Part shown: piece after piece, positions 1 to 9,156 of the stretch | Numbering within the stretch: position 1 is the stretch's first letter | Layout of the letters: every line of letters starts with the position of its first letter | Origin: Acidobacteriota bacterium | Lineage (GTDB): Bacteria; Acidobacteriota; Terriglobia; Acidiferrales; UBA7541 | Reading direction: 5' to 3' | DNA length: 35,300 nt | Assembly (NCBI GenBank): GCA_003224175.1 | Contig: QHYQ01000202.1 | Coordinates: forward strand, 1 to 35,300 | Notes under the pieces: model-generated | The model's database searches: none | What the model was told of the DNA's origin: nothing | What the model saw: the letters and a program-made list of their open reading frames with translations, nothing else | Position numbers and translations under genes: made by a program

Positions 1-1
1 T

Positions 2-1759
2 GTTTTTCGCAATCTCTGGAACGAGCTGGGCATCAGCTATACGCATTTCATTCGCACCACTTCGGCCGAACACCTGCGCGCCGTCCGCCGTTTGCTCTTG
101 CGCGCTCGCGACACCGGATACATTTACAAAGGCTTCTACCAGGGCCGCTACTGCGTCTACGACAATCTTTATGTCAGCGATTCCACCGATGCCGTTGACT
201 GCCCGCTCTGCGGCCGTCCGGCCGAAGTGGTGTCCGAAGAGAATTATTTCTTCAAGCTCTCCGCGTTTCAGGAAAGGCTCCTGAAGCTGTACGAAGAGCA
301 GCCAGATTTTATCCGGCCCGCCTTCCGCCGCAACGAAGTGCAGCGCTTCGTCGAGGCGGGCCTGCGCGACATTTCCGTCAGCCGCAAAACCGTGAAGTGG
401 GGCTTGCCCTGGCCGGACGATCCCGAACACGTCGTGTACGTCTGGTATGACGCGCTCACCAGCTATCTGAGCGGCATAGGGTATGGCGATGACGAATTGC
501 AGTGGGAAAAGTATTGGCCGGCGCAACTGCATCTGATCGGCAAGGAAATCATTCGCTTCCATTGCGTGTACTGGCCGGCTTTCCTGATGGCTGCAGAAGA
601 GCCCCTGCCGAAGGGCGTTTTTGCGCACGGCTGGCTGCTTTTTGAGCAGCAAAAAATGAGCAAATCCAAGGGTAACGTCGCCTATGCAGAGCCCATCGCG
701 CGCACCATCGGCGTTGATGCGCTGCGCTACTATCTGTTGCGCGACGTCCCGTTCGGCCAGGACGGCAATTTCAGCCACGACGCGCTGCTCACGCGCTACA
801 ACAGCGACCTAGCCAACGGCCTCGGCAATCTCGCCAGCCGCATCCTTACCATGATCGGGCGCTACTGCGAAGGGCAAGTCCCGGCGGCGCACGCAGCGGC
901 TACAGAGGAAGCGGAGAAATCGCTTTCCGCCGCCGTTGTCGAAGCATCGCGGGCGAGTGCCGCCCAATATGAGGAACTCTCGTTTTCACGCGCTCTCGAG
1001 CTCATCTGGGCGGCGATCGCTCAGGTCGATGGCTACATCACGGGCCAGAAGCCGTGGTCGCTCGCCGAAGAACCCGGGCAGCGCGCCCGGCTCGAAACCG
1101 TCTTGTACTATGCCGCGGAATCCTTGCGCATTCTTGTGACGCTGGCTCATCCCGTTTTGCCTATCTCCACGGAGAAAATCTGGCGGCAAATGGGGCAACT
1201 CGGTGTGCTCGGAGAAATGGGCATCGATCAGCTTGCTTGGGGTACCTTGCGCCCCGGCACGCTCATTGGCGAGCCCGCGGCCGTTTTTCCTCGCGTGGAA
1301 AAAACTGAAACTCTGGAGAAAATTGCAGCCATGGAACAAGACATCCTTAATCCGCAAGGCACGCCCGCAACAGCGTCGGCTCCCGCGGCAGTTCCCGCCG
1401 CGCCAGCGGGCGCCGCCGCAGCCACAAATGCGCGGATCAGCATCGACGATTTTGCCAAAGTGGAGATGCGGGTGGGCCAGGTGAAATCGGCCGAACGCGT
1501 CGCTGGAGCAGACAAATTGCTGAAAGTCATGGTGGACGTGGGCGAGGAAGTGCGCCAGATCGTTGCCGGAATCGCCACCGCCTATCAGCCGGAAGAATTG
1601 GTGGGCCGCAAAGTGGTGGTCGTCGTGAATCTGCAGCCGCGCAAGCTCCGCGGGGTGGAATCGAACGGCATGATCGTGGCCGCATCGGTCGGTCCGGAAG
1701 GGAAGCCCGTGCTGGCAGGGTTTCTCGAGGATGTCCCGGTCGGCTCGCGGCTGAAGTAA
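2..1759 (+). CDS. metG: Methionyl-tRNA synthetase, C-terminal part (5' end outside window), with C-terminal EMAP/tRNA-binding domain
   Basis: Frame is open from base 2 (VFRNLWNELGISYTHFIRTTSAEHLRAVRRLL...); KMSKSKGN motif; C-terminal ISIDDFAKVEMRVGQVKSAERVAGADKLLKVMVDVG...RKLRGVESNGMIVAA typical of the MetG tRNA-binding domain. Confidence 0.96.
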   Translation, partial: VFRNLWNELGISYTHFIRTTSAEHLRAVRRLLLRARDTGYIYKGFYQGRYCVYDNLYVSDSTDAVDCPLCGRPAEVVSEENYFFKLSAFQERLLKLYEEQPDFIRPAFRRNEVQRFVEAGLRDISVSRKTVKWGLPWPDDPEHVVYVWYDALTSYLSGIGYGDDELQWEKYWPAQLHLIGKEIIRFHCVYWPAFLMAAEEPLPKGVFAHGWLLFEQQKMSKSKGNVAYAEPIARTIGVDALRYYLLRDVPFGQDGNFSHDALLTRYNSDLANGLGNLASRILTMIGRYCEGQVPAAHAAATEEAEKSLSAAVVEASRASAAQYEELSFSRALELIWAAIAQVDGYITGQKPWSLAEEPGQRARLETVLYYAAESLRILVTLAHPVLPISTEKIWRQMGQLGVLGEMGIDQLAWGTLRPGTLIGEPAAVFPRVEKTETLEKIAAMEQDILNPQGTPATASAPAAVPAAPAGAAAATNARISIDDFAKVEMRVGQVKSAERVAGADKLLKVMVDVGEEVRQIVAGIATAYQPEELVGRKVVVVVNLQPRKLRGVESNGMIVAASVGPEGKPVLAGFLEDVPVGSRLK

Positions 1760-1868
1760 CGGATTTTGCGCGGGCGATCCTGTGGGTAGCCCCGCGCGTT
1801 AAGTTCGCGCGAGTGCGCCTCACTCTGGCGCTTGCGCTTTTCTGCGGCAGGGTCATCGAGCAGACGCT

Positions 1869-2705
1869 ATGGACAACGGCGCTTCGTCATCCGTGCAGCT
1901 CGAGCTCGTCGATTCGCATGCGCACGTGGACATGTCCGAATTCGATTCTGATCGAACCGACATGCTCGCGCGGGCGCAAGCGGTCGGCGTGCGCCAGATT
2001 CTGGCCATTGGCGGCGCTCCTGGAGCGCTGGCCTCGGCAGTGCCATTTGCCGAGCGCTACGACTGGATCTACGCCGCGGCCGGAATTCACCCGCACGAAG
2101 CCAGGCTCGCCACACTTGTACATTACGACGAGCTCGGCAATCTGGCGAAGCATCCAAAATTCCTGGCCTGGGGCGAAATCGGTCTCGATTATCACTACGA
2201 CCATTCCCCCAGAGATGCTCAGCAGCGCGTCTTCAGCGAACAACTCGAACTGGCGCGCGGCGCGGGCCGCCCCATCATCATTCATTGCCGCGATGCCTGG
2301 CCCGATTGTCTCGGACTGCTTGAAAAACACTGGCACTCATCAGGACTCGGCGGAATTTTCCATTGCTTCAGCGGCACGCTCGAGGAAGCTCGCCGCGGAA
2401 CGGAAATGGGATTTTTGATTTCATTTGCGGGAAATGTGACTTATACGAAGGCGCAGAGTCTGCGCGACGTTGCCGCTGCCCTGCCGCTCGAAACTCTCCT
2501 GATCGAGACCGATTCGCCCTTTCTCGCGCCGCAGCCCTTTCGGGGGCGGCGCAACGAGCCCGCTTTCGTCGCCGAAGTAGCGCGGACGCTTGCACCTGTG
2601 AGAAACTTGGCGCCGCACGAACTGGCAGCGGCTACGGCCGCTAATTTTCGGCGCTTTTTTCGGTTGTCAGAGATCGGCAGCCGCCCTTTGCGAGTGCGGG
2701 GCTGA
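1869..2705 (+). CDS. tatD: TatD family metal-dependent hydrolase (DNase)
   Basis: LVDSHAHVDMSEF, GIHPHEA, GEIGLDYHY, IIIHCRDAWPD, GIFHCFSG, LLIETDSPFLAPQPFRGRRNEP motifs. Confidence 0.95.
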   Translation: MDNGASSSVQLELVDSHAHVDMSEFDSDRTDMLARAQAVGVRQILAIGGAPGALASAVPFAERYDWIYAAAGIHPHEARLATLVHYDELGNLAKHPKFLAWGEIGLDYHYDHSPRDAQQRVFSEQLELARGAGRPIIIHCRDAWPDCLGLLEKHWHSSGLGGIFHCFSGTLEEARRGTEMGFLISFAGNVTYTKAQSLRDVAAALPLETLLIETDSPFLAPQPFRGRRNEPAFVAEVARTLAPVRNLAPHELAAATAANFRRFFRLSEIGSRPLRVRG

Positions 2706-2753
2706 TGGAGGAACAATATCTCACTGCTGACGGTTAAAGAGATCTTTGACCTG

Positions 2754-3800
2754 GTGCGCGACGACCTCTCTCGCGTCGAGGAGGAATTGGCGCAGCAGGC
2801 CGGCCTCGCCAGCGAACCCGTGGCCGAGATCGCAGGCGATTTGCTCGGTGGCGGAGGCAAACGCCTGCGCCCCGCGCTCTTGCTGCTTTCCGCCGGATAT
2901 GCCGGTTACCGCGGCGCTGCCGCTGTCCGCCTGGGTGCCGTGGTCGAACTGATTCACAGCGCCACGCTAATCCACGACGATGTGATCGACGGCGCCGATA
3001 CGCGCCGCGGCCGGCCCTCGGCGAACTCGCGCTGGGGCAATCATCGCAGCGTGCTGGCGGGCGACTGGCTCTACATGCAGTCGTTTCAGATGGCGCTCGA
3101 GGAGCGCAACTTCCGGATCCTGGACATTCTCATCGACCTCACGCAAAGCATGGTCGAGGGGGAACTGTTGCAACTGGCGAGTCTCGGGCGCATGGATTTA
3201 GGCGAGCAGGACGTCCTGGATTTGGCCGCGCGCAAGACGGCTTGCCTATTTAGTGGCTGCGCCCGGCTTGGCGGCGTGCTCGGCGGACTTACCGATGCAG
3301 AGGAGCAGTCGCTGGCGGATTATGGGCGCTACGCCGGACTTGCTTTTCAGCTTGTCGATGACCTGCTCGACTTCACCGCTTCGCCTTTGCAGCTCGGAAA
3401 GCCGGTGCTCAGCGATCTGAAAGAAGGCAAGGTCACGCTGCCGCTGATCTTCGCGCTCGAAAGCGATGGCGCCACGGGTCGCGGCATGGTGCGCACCGTG
3501 CTCGAGGAAAAAGGTTTTCACAGCGTGCGCGCGGAGGAAATCTCTCGCAAAAATTCAGAATGGTGCGGGATTTCCTGCTCGCCGAGCACATCGCCGAACC
3601 CGCCGATATCCTCGCACCCGAACCGGCCACCGACGAAGATATCCTGCGCGTGCACACGCGCGAATGGGTGGACAAAGTCCAGCACGGCAAGCTCAGCGCC
3701 AGCGAACGCATGCTCCTGGAAATTCCCTATTCGCAGGCGGCCGTCAGAGGATTCTGGCTGGCTGCGGGCGGATCGATTCTCGCGGCGCAATGCGCTCTAA
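2754..3800 (+). CDS. Polyprenyl (octaprenyl/heptaprenyl-type) diphosphate synthase; 3' end apparently lost, frame runs on out-of-frame through the next gene after ~3550
   Basis: GGGGKRLRPALLLL, LIHDDVIDGADTRRGRPS (first Asp-rich motif), FQLVDDLLDF (second Asp-rich motif), LKEGKVTLPLIFALE. After ...VLEEKGFHSVRAEEISRK the sequence is no longer prenyltransferase-like. Homologous-looking residues (SLLTVKEIFDLV) precede the first standard start codon. Confidence 0.88.
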   Translation: MRDDLSRVEEELAQQAGLASEPVAEIAGDLLGGGGKRLRPALLLLSAGYAGYRGAAAVRLGAVVELIHSATLIHDDVIDGADTRRGRPSANSRWGNHRSVLAGDWLYMQSFQMALEERNFRILDILIDLTQSMVEGELLQLASLGRMDLGEQDVLDLAARKTACLFSGCARLGGVLGGLTDAEEQSLADYGRYAGLAFQLVDDLLDFTASPLQLGKPVLSDLKEGKVTLPLIFALESDGATGRGMVRTVLEEKGFHSVRAEEISRKNSEWCGISCSPSTSPNPPISSHPNRPPTKISCACTRANGWTKSSTASSAPANACSWKFPIRRRPSEDSGWLRADRFSRRNAL

Positions 3801-4408
3801 AAGATGGTTTCGGAATCAACATCGGCGGCGGATTTCACCACGCGTTTCCCGGGCACGGCGAAGGGTTTTGCATGATACACGACGTCGCCGTAGCCATACG
3901 GCGATTGCAAGCCGACGCCGCCATGCGCAAGGCTCTGGTGGTCGATACGGACGTGCACCAGGGCAATGGCACGGCCGCAATCTTCGCCGGCGATGCCGGC
4001 GTTTTCACAGTGTCTCTGCACCAGGAAAATAATTATCCAGAGCCGAAGCCGCCTTCGGATTTGGACGTCAATCTCGACGATGGCACGGGCGACGAAGAAT
4101 ACCTCGATTTATTGTCTAAGGCTCTGGCCGACTCATTCGGTCGCTTTGCCCCGGAGATTCTTTTTTATATCGGAGGGGCGGATCCTTATCGCGAGGATCA
4201 GCTGGGAGGACTCTGGCTCAGCATGCGAGGTTTGCAGGAGCGCGACGCGCTCGTTTTTGCCGAAGCCAGGCGCCGCGGCTTGGCCGTCGCGGTGGCGTTT
4301 GCCGGCGGTTACGCTCGAAAGGTCGAAGACACCGTACGCATTCACGTGAATACAGTGATCGCGGCGCGGGAAGCCGCTGCCGCGCGGGTCAGCCGGGCAA
4401 ATCCGTAA
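3560..4408 (+). CDS. Histone deacetylase family protein (class II HDAC/acetoin utilisation-like), N-terminus apparently lost
   Basis: NIGGGFHHAFPGHGEGFCMIHDVAVAI, ALVVDTDVHQGNGTAAIF, FYIGGADPYREDQLGGL motifs. Begins inside what is normally an internal 'KFRxVRDxL' segment. Confidence 0.88.
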   Translation: MVRDFLLAEHIAEPADILAPEPATDEDILRVHTREWVDKVQHGKLSASERMLLEIPYSQAAVRGFWLAAGGSILAAQCALKDGFGINIGGGFHHAFPGHGEGFCMIHDVAVAIRRLQADAAMRKALVVDTDVHQGNGTAAIFAGDAGVFTVSLHQENNYPEPKPPSDLDVNLDDGTGDEEYLDLLSKALADSFGRFAPEILFYIGGADPYREDQLGGLWLSMRGLQERDALVFAEARRRGLAVAVAFAGGYARKVEDTVRIHVNTVIAAREAAAARVSRANP

Positions 4409-4444
4409 TTCAGTTTACGAGTCCGCGCACAAAATTACGACGGG

Positions 4445-5755
4445 TCACTGAAAATCGATCAAGACGTCGACGACGTGATCCTGTAGATTCGGGCGCAACC
4501 AGTTTCCCATTTTTTCGTAGTGCACGGGCAGCTCCCCAAAGATCGCAACGGTGGGTTTCTCTAGCTTCGCGAGCGTGGAATCGAGGAAGGTTTTGTCGAA
4601 GACTTCGCCGGGCGCAAGCCGCCAGGCATTGCGCAGCCTACGCTCTGCGTCGACGGAGAGGCCCGTGATCACCAATTCGCCCATGCGATATTGCGCCCCT
4701 TCTGTGATCTTCACGTTGTAGGCGACCGTACTGTTAGCTTCATTGAATTGCGGCGCAGGGCTGACTTTGGCATCGAGGTAGCCGCGATGCCCGTACTCCA
4801 GTTCAACCTGCTGCCAGCCTGCGGCGAGCCGCATGCCGTCAGCCAGGTCGCCGGCCTCCACCGCCACGAGCCTTGATAGCGCCGCTTCGTCGAGCGCCGT
4901 GTTGCCCGTCCACTTAGCGTTAGAGAAATGAAACACTGGGCCCGGCGTGATTGGAATCTGAACAACGATGGTGGAGGAAACATTCCCGCCGGAAGCATCG
5001 CTCAGTTGGAGGACGGGCGCGTCAAATTTAACGCGAATCTGGCCTGCAGAGAGATAAAGAGGCCGCACTTGCTCGTTCTCGAAAAGTTCGATAGCAAAAC
5101 GCGAGAATTTCTTCCCAACGAGGTCACTCACGCGATCGTGCAGCTTCTCTGAATTTTGTGCCATCCAATCGTTGAACTGTACGCTGGAGACACTGAAACT
5201 CGGGCCGTCCTGCCGGAACTGCATGATCATGTCATCGCCGGAGGGCTGGGTTATGAGAGTGTGCTCCACGTTAGCCTTGATTCCGCGCGAGGCGAGCTTG
5301 ACGGAAAGCGCCGCGGTGATTTGATCGAGTAAGGAGCCGCTGCTTGGAGCGCCGCCGTCGAAGAGGGGCACGGCGCGGCGAATCTCGTCGGAGAGTTCCT
5401 GATCGGTGAACCAGGGGAAATTCTCGAACATCACGGGCACGATTGCGGCGTCTTGCAACTCGAAATTGATGGTCGCGCGCTTGTCCTTGGCGGTGAAGCG
5501 ATAATTCACGCGCGAAAAGACACCTAGTTGGGCTAGCCCGTCGGCAATCGCCTGCAGTTCGTCGTTGTCGACCGGATCGCCTGGTTTCAGACCTGTGGTG
5601 GCGGCGATCTGCGCATCGCTATAACGGTGCGAGCCCGAAGCATGGACCTCGGCCACAACAAACGAAGTCGGAGTCGTCTGCGCGGCAAGGAAGCAAGCCG
5701 CGAGGACCACGCATGAAACGCAAGCCGAGATCAGAGCAAGGCGGCGACCACACAT
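4445..5755 (-). CDS. Exported protein with POTRA-like repeats (BamA/surface-antigen N-terminal type), no beta-barrel domain
   Basis: Signal peptide MCGRRLALISACVSCVVLAACFLAAQ; VAEVHASGSHRYSDAQIAATTGLKPGDPVDNDELQAIADGLAQLGVFSRVNYRF and VYNVKITEGAQYRMGELVITGLSVDAERRLRNAWRLAPGEVFDKTFL are POTRA-like; protein ends without a beta-barrel. Confidence 0.75.
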   Translation of the reverse strand: MCGRRLALISACVSCVVLAACFLAAQTTPTSFVVAEVHASGSHRYSDAQIAATTGLKPGDPVDNDELQAIADGLAQLGVFSRVNYRFTAKDKRATINFELQDAAIVPVMFENFPWFTDQELSDEIRRAVPLFDGGAPSSGSLLDQITAALSVKLASRGIKANVEHTLITQPSGDDMIMQFRQDGPSFSVSSVQFNDWMAQNSEKLHDRVSDLVGKKFSRFAIELFENEQVRPLYLSAGQIRVKFDAPVLQLSDASGGNVSSTIVVQIPITPGPVFHFSNAKWTGNTALDEAALSRLVAVEAGDLADGMRLAAGWQQVELEYGHRGYLDAKVSPAPQFNEANSTVAYNVKITEGAQYRMGELVITGLSVDAERRLRNAWRLAPGEVFDKTFLDSTLAKLEKPTVAIFGELPVHYEKMGNWLRPNLQDHVVDVLIDFQ

Positions 5756-5816
5756 ATTCGCGAAGAGGATTTTATCGCGTTGCCGCGGGCATTGGGAACT
5801 CCGCCACACAACTTTC

Positions 5817-7679
5817 TTATTCTACCGTGACGGATTTGGCGAGGTTACGGGGCTGATCGACATCGCAGCCGCGCCGTACGGCAATGTGATAAGCCAGCAA
5901 CTGCAACGGTACGATTTCGAGAATCGGGGCCATCAGTTCCGGCGCTGTGGGAATTTCGATGACGTGGTCGGAAGCCTTGCGGGCAAGGTGATCGCCCTCG
6001 GTAACGACGGAGATGACGATGCCGTCGCGGGCCTTCACCTCCTGGATATTCGAAACGCTCTTTTCGTAGCGGATCATGGACTCGGAATCGAATTCGTCGC
6101 GCGTAGCCAGCACGACCACGGGCAGATTTTCGTCGATCAGGGCGTTTGGACCATGCTTCATTTCGCCGGCGGGGTAACCTTCGGCGTGGATATAGGAAAT
6201 TTCCTTCAGTTTGAGCGCGCCTTCCAGCGCAATCGGGTAGTGAATGCCGCGGGCGAGGTAGAGGAAATCGGTGTAGCGGAAGAGCTGGCGCGCCAGCGTC
6301 TCGTAGATTCCGTCCCGATCGCCCTGCAGGATCGTCTCCAGCTTTTGCGGAATACGCGTGAACTCCTGCATCAATTTCTTGGCGAGGTCAGCGGAGAGTC
6401 TCTCGCGCAACTGGCCGAGGTAGAGGGAAATCAGTATGAGTGCGGTCAACTGGCTCGTAAATGCTTTTGTGGAGGCCACGCCGATTTCCGGACCGGCGTG
6501 CGTCAGAATCGTGCCAGCAGCTTCGCGAGTGACCATGGAACCGACTACATTGCAGATGGCCAGCGTCTTGGCGCTTTTCTGCTTGGCTTCGCGCTGGGCG
6601 GCGAGCGTGTCCGCCGTTTCGCCGGACTGGCTGATGCAGATGACCACGGTGTGATCGTCCACAATAGGATTGCGATAACGGAATTCGCTGCCGTAATCCA
6701 CTTCCACGGGAACCCCAGCCAGGCGCTCGATCATGAATTTACCGGCCAGGCCGGCGTGCCAACTGGTGCCGCAGGCGACGATCTTGATGTTGCGAAGATT
6801 TCGGAATTCCTGCTCGCTGATCTCCATTTGATCGAGGTAGACCTTGCCGGTCTCCTGGGAGATGCGGCCCAGCATGGTGTCCCGAATGGCTCGCGGCTGC
6901 TCGAAAATTTCCTTGAGCATGAAATGTTTGAAGCCGCCCTTTTCGGCGGTGATGGGGTCCCAGGTAACATGATGGATTTTCGGCTGGACCGGGTTGGCGT
7001 CGATGTCGCTGACCTCGACACCCTTCGAGGTGAGGACGGCGATGTCTCCATCGGAGAGGAAAAAGATGTCGCGAGTGTGCGTCAAGATACCGGGAATATC
7101 GCTGGCCACAAAGTATTCGTCCTTGCCCAGGCCGACCACCACCGGCGGGCCATTGCGGGCGGCGACGATTTTGCGCGGGTCCTTGGTCGAGAGGACGACC
7201 AGAGCGTAGACACCGCTCAACCGCTTAGTGGTTTTGCGCACGGCGTCTTCGAGCGGGCCGCTATCCATGTATTTTTCGACGAGGTGCGCCACGATCTCCG
7301 TATCGGTTTGCGTGACGAACTTATGTCCTTCCTTTTCGAGTTCCTGCTTGAGCTCAACATAATTTTCCACGATGCCGTTGTGAACGACGACGACTTCGCC
7401 TTTGCAATCGCGGTGGGGATGCGCGTTTTCCTCCGTGGGGCGGCCATGCGTGGCCCAGCGCGTGTGCCCCAAGCCGTAGATGCCATCGATGGGGTGAAGG
7501 CGAATGGACTCCTCGAGATTCGGCAGTTTGCCCGAAGCGCGGCGGATTTCCATCTTGCCGTTTTCGCTGACCACAGCGATGCCCGCGGAATCGTATCCGC
7601 GATACTCCAGACGGCGCAGGCCGTCCAGGATGAGGGGTACAACTTTCTTAGGTCCAATATATCCGACAATGCCACACAC
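5817..7679 (-). CDS. glmS: Glutamine--fructose-6-phosphate aminotransferase (isomerizing)
   Basis: N-terminal [36 protein letters not shown]; two SIS domains ([17 protein letters not shown]); C-terminal [24 protein letters not shown]. Confidence 0.98.
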   Translation of the reverse strand: MCGIVGYIGPKKVVPLILDGLRRLEYRGYDSAGIAVVSENGKMEIRRASGKLPNLEESIRLHPIDGIYGLGHTRWATHGRPTEENAHPHRDCKGEVVVVHNGIVENYVELKQELEKEGHKFVTQTDTEIVAHLVEKYMDSGPLEDAVRKTTKRLSGVYALVVLSTKDPRKIVAARNGPPVVVGLGKDEYFVASDIPGILTHTRDIFFLSDGDIAVLTSKGVEVSDIDANPVQPKIHHVTWDPITAEKGGFKHFMLKEIFEQPRAIRDTMLGRISQETGKVYLDQMEISEQEFRNLRNIKIVACGTSWHAGLAGKFMIERLAGVPVEVDYGSEFRYRNPIVDDHTVVICISQSGETADTLAAQREAKQKSAKTLAICNVVGSMVTREAAGTILTHAGPEIGVASTKAFTSQLTALILISLYLGQLRERLSADLAKKLMQEFTRIPQKLETILQGDRDGIYETLARQLFRYTDFLYLARGIHYPIALEGALKLKEISYIHAEGYPAGEMKHGPNALIDENLPVVVLATRDEFDSESMIRYEKSVSNIQEVKARDGIVISVVTEGDHLARKASDHVIEIPTAPELMAPILEIVPLQLLAYHIAVRRGCDVDQPRNLAKSVTVE

Positions 7680-7961
7680 GATAGAGATCTCCTAAAGTTG
7701 GAAACCGGCGAGAGGGACCGCCAGATGAGCGTAGCATAGGTTTTCCGAGAGCGCTTTACGTGAGGGGCAGTAGTTTTCCGCCGTAAAACCCCTCAGGTCG
7801 TATTTAGAAAGGTCGGGTTTCTGCGAAAGCGAAATGTTGACTTCCAAGTTTTCGCCAGCCGCCGAGCGGCGAAGGAGAACCCTCACCGCATTTCCATACC
7901 GACGCGAGGGCTGCGCCGCCAAAGCGCCCATTCTGCAGCGCTAGTGCGATACAAATGAGTA

Positions 7962-8615
7962 TCAGAACTTGACCATGCTACTGCGCGTCAGCGTGGTGTT
8001 GCTGGTGACCACGGCCGGCCCGCCTTTGAAGAGGTGCCAGGCCGCGTACTGTTCCATATAGGGATCTTCCGACGACAGGCAATCGATCGGGATGATTACC
8101 TTGTAGCCGCGCTGTGCCAAACCAGAGCCCGTGCCAATGCCGACACCTTGAAATGAAGTGCCGCACACAATGGCGGTCTTGATGCCGCGCGCTTTTAATT
8201 TCTCTTCCAGATTCGAGCCAAGAAACTTGTCTGGTCCGCCCGTACGCGACCATTCGCCGTCGCGCGCCGCAAATCCCGGTTCGATCATGTCTGCGGGCGT
8301 GGCTTGGGCGCCGCCGACCAGGCTGTACCACACCATTACCCCCGCGGCGCGTGCCGCGTCATGCAACCGCTTGACGTTGGGAACCGTAGCCACGCAGCGC
8401 GGACGGGCGCCGCAATTCTGCTTCATCATGTCCAGAATGAGCAGAGCCGTCGTCGAAGCTTCAACCGTCACGGCTTTTAGCTCGGGCTTCGGCGGCGCTT
8501 TCGCTGTGTCCCAATCGTTGAGTATATCGTTCGCCGCGGACGACGCAGCAAACGCGATGATCAGCGCTCCGACCGCTGCGGCCGCGCCACGCCATAGAGT
8601 CCGCATCTCTAACAT
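7962..8615 (-). CDS. Secreted isochorismatase-like cysteine hydrolase
   Basis: N-terminal hydrophobic signal; TTALLILDMMKQNC, GVMVWYSL, KTAIVCGTSFQGVGIGTGSGLAQRGYKVIIPIDCLSSEDPYMEQYA. Confidence 0.8.
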   Translation of the reverse strand: MLEMRTLWRGAAAAVGALIIAFAASSAANDILNDWDTAKAPPKPELKAVTVEASTTALLILDMMKQNCGARPRCVATVPNVKRLHDAARAAGVMVWYSLVGGAQATPADMIEPGFAARDGEWSRTGGPDKFLGSNLEEKLKARGIKTAIVCGTSFQGVGIGTGSGLAQRGYKVIIPIDCLSSEDPYMEQYAAWHLFKGGPAVVTSNTTLTRSSMVKF

Positions 8616-8683
8616 GGTGTCCTCCTCATGGTCTTACCCACCCCGCCCGTTTCACCGAATCGAATTGTCGCGGAACAAACGTG

Positions 8684-9079
8684 TTACTGGTTTTGGTTGG
8701 GGGCCGCCAGCAACTTCTGACCGGTGCTGGTCAGGGTGACGCTTTTCGCGTTCCCAATGTGGCTCCCATCCCTGGCGCCAAAGGCTTCCACGGTGATGAC
8801 GTCCCCAGCTTTCAGTGAGTTCCGCGTCCAGCCATTCCTCAGGAGCATGTTGGGACTGTTCATTTCGAAGCCCCAATTCGTCACCGTACCATTGTCGTCT
8901 TTGATGTCAATGTAAAACCAGGCGTGAGGATTGGTCCATTCGAATTTCGTGACCGTGCCCGTCACCTTCATAGATTTTGCGGAGTCGAATTCCGCCGTAA
9001 ACGCGTGATGTGAGACCGCCGGCTCTGCGCTCAGGAGCAACCCAACAGCAGCAACGCAAACCGCCAATGTTGTTCTCAT
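8684..9079 (-). CDS. Secreted DUF6152-like protein
   Basis: Signal peptide MRTTLAVCVAAVGLLLSAEPAVS followed by HHAFTAEFD...VTGTVTKFEWTNPHAWFYIDI...GDVITVEAFGARDGSHIGNAKSVTL; clear paralogue of 33857..34285. Confidence 0.75.
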   Translation of the reverse strand: MRTTLAVCVAAVGLLLSAEPAVSHHAFTAEFDSAKSMKVTGTVTKFEWTNPHAWFYIDIKDDNGTVTNWGFEMNSPNMLLRNGWTRNSLKAGDVITVEAFGARDGSHIGNAKSVTLTSTGQKLLAAPNQNQ

Positions 9080-9156
9080 CGCTTAACCTCTCCAATAGGT
9101 GACCTTTACTGTTGCTACGAGAAAGCCCTGGATGCCTGTTCTAATGGTCTTGACCG

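Noticed and set aside
1768-1797. 7-bp perfect inverted repeat GCGCGGG...CCCGCGC after the metG stop
   Set aside because: Could be a terminator stem but the loop is long (16 nt), there is no T tract, and it is GC-rich DNA where such repeats arise by chance.
5886-7739. 617-aa plus-strand ORF covering all of glmS
   Set aside because: Antisense to an unambiguous GlmS; long antisense ORFs are expected in GC-rich, codon-biased genes and the translation shows no recognisable motifs.
7692-7931. 79-aa minus-strand ORF upstream of glmS
   Set aside because: No domain, no clear RBS, ends within the glmS upstream region; not distinguishable from chance. I also looked for a glmS ribozyme here and could not support one.
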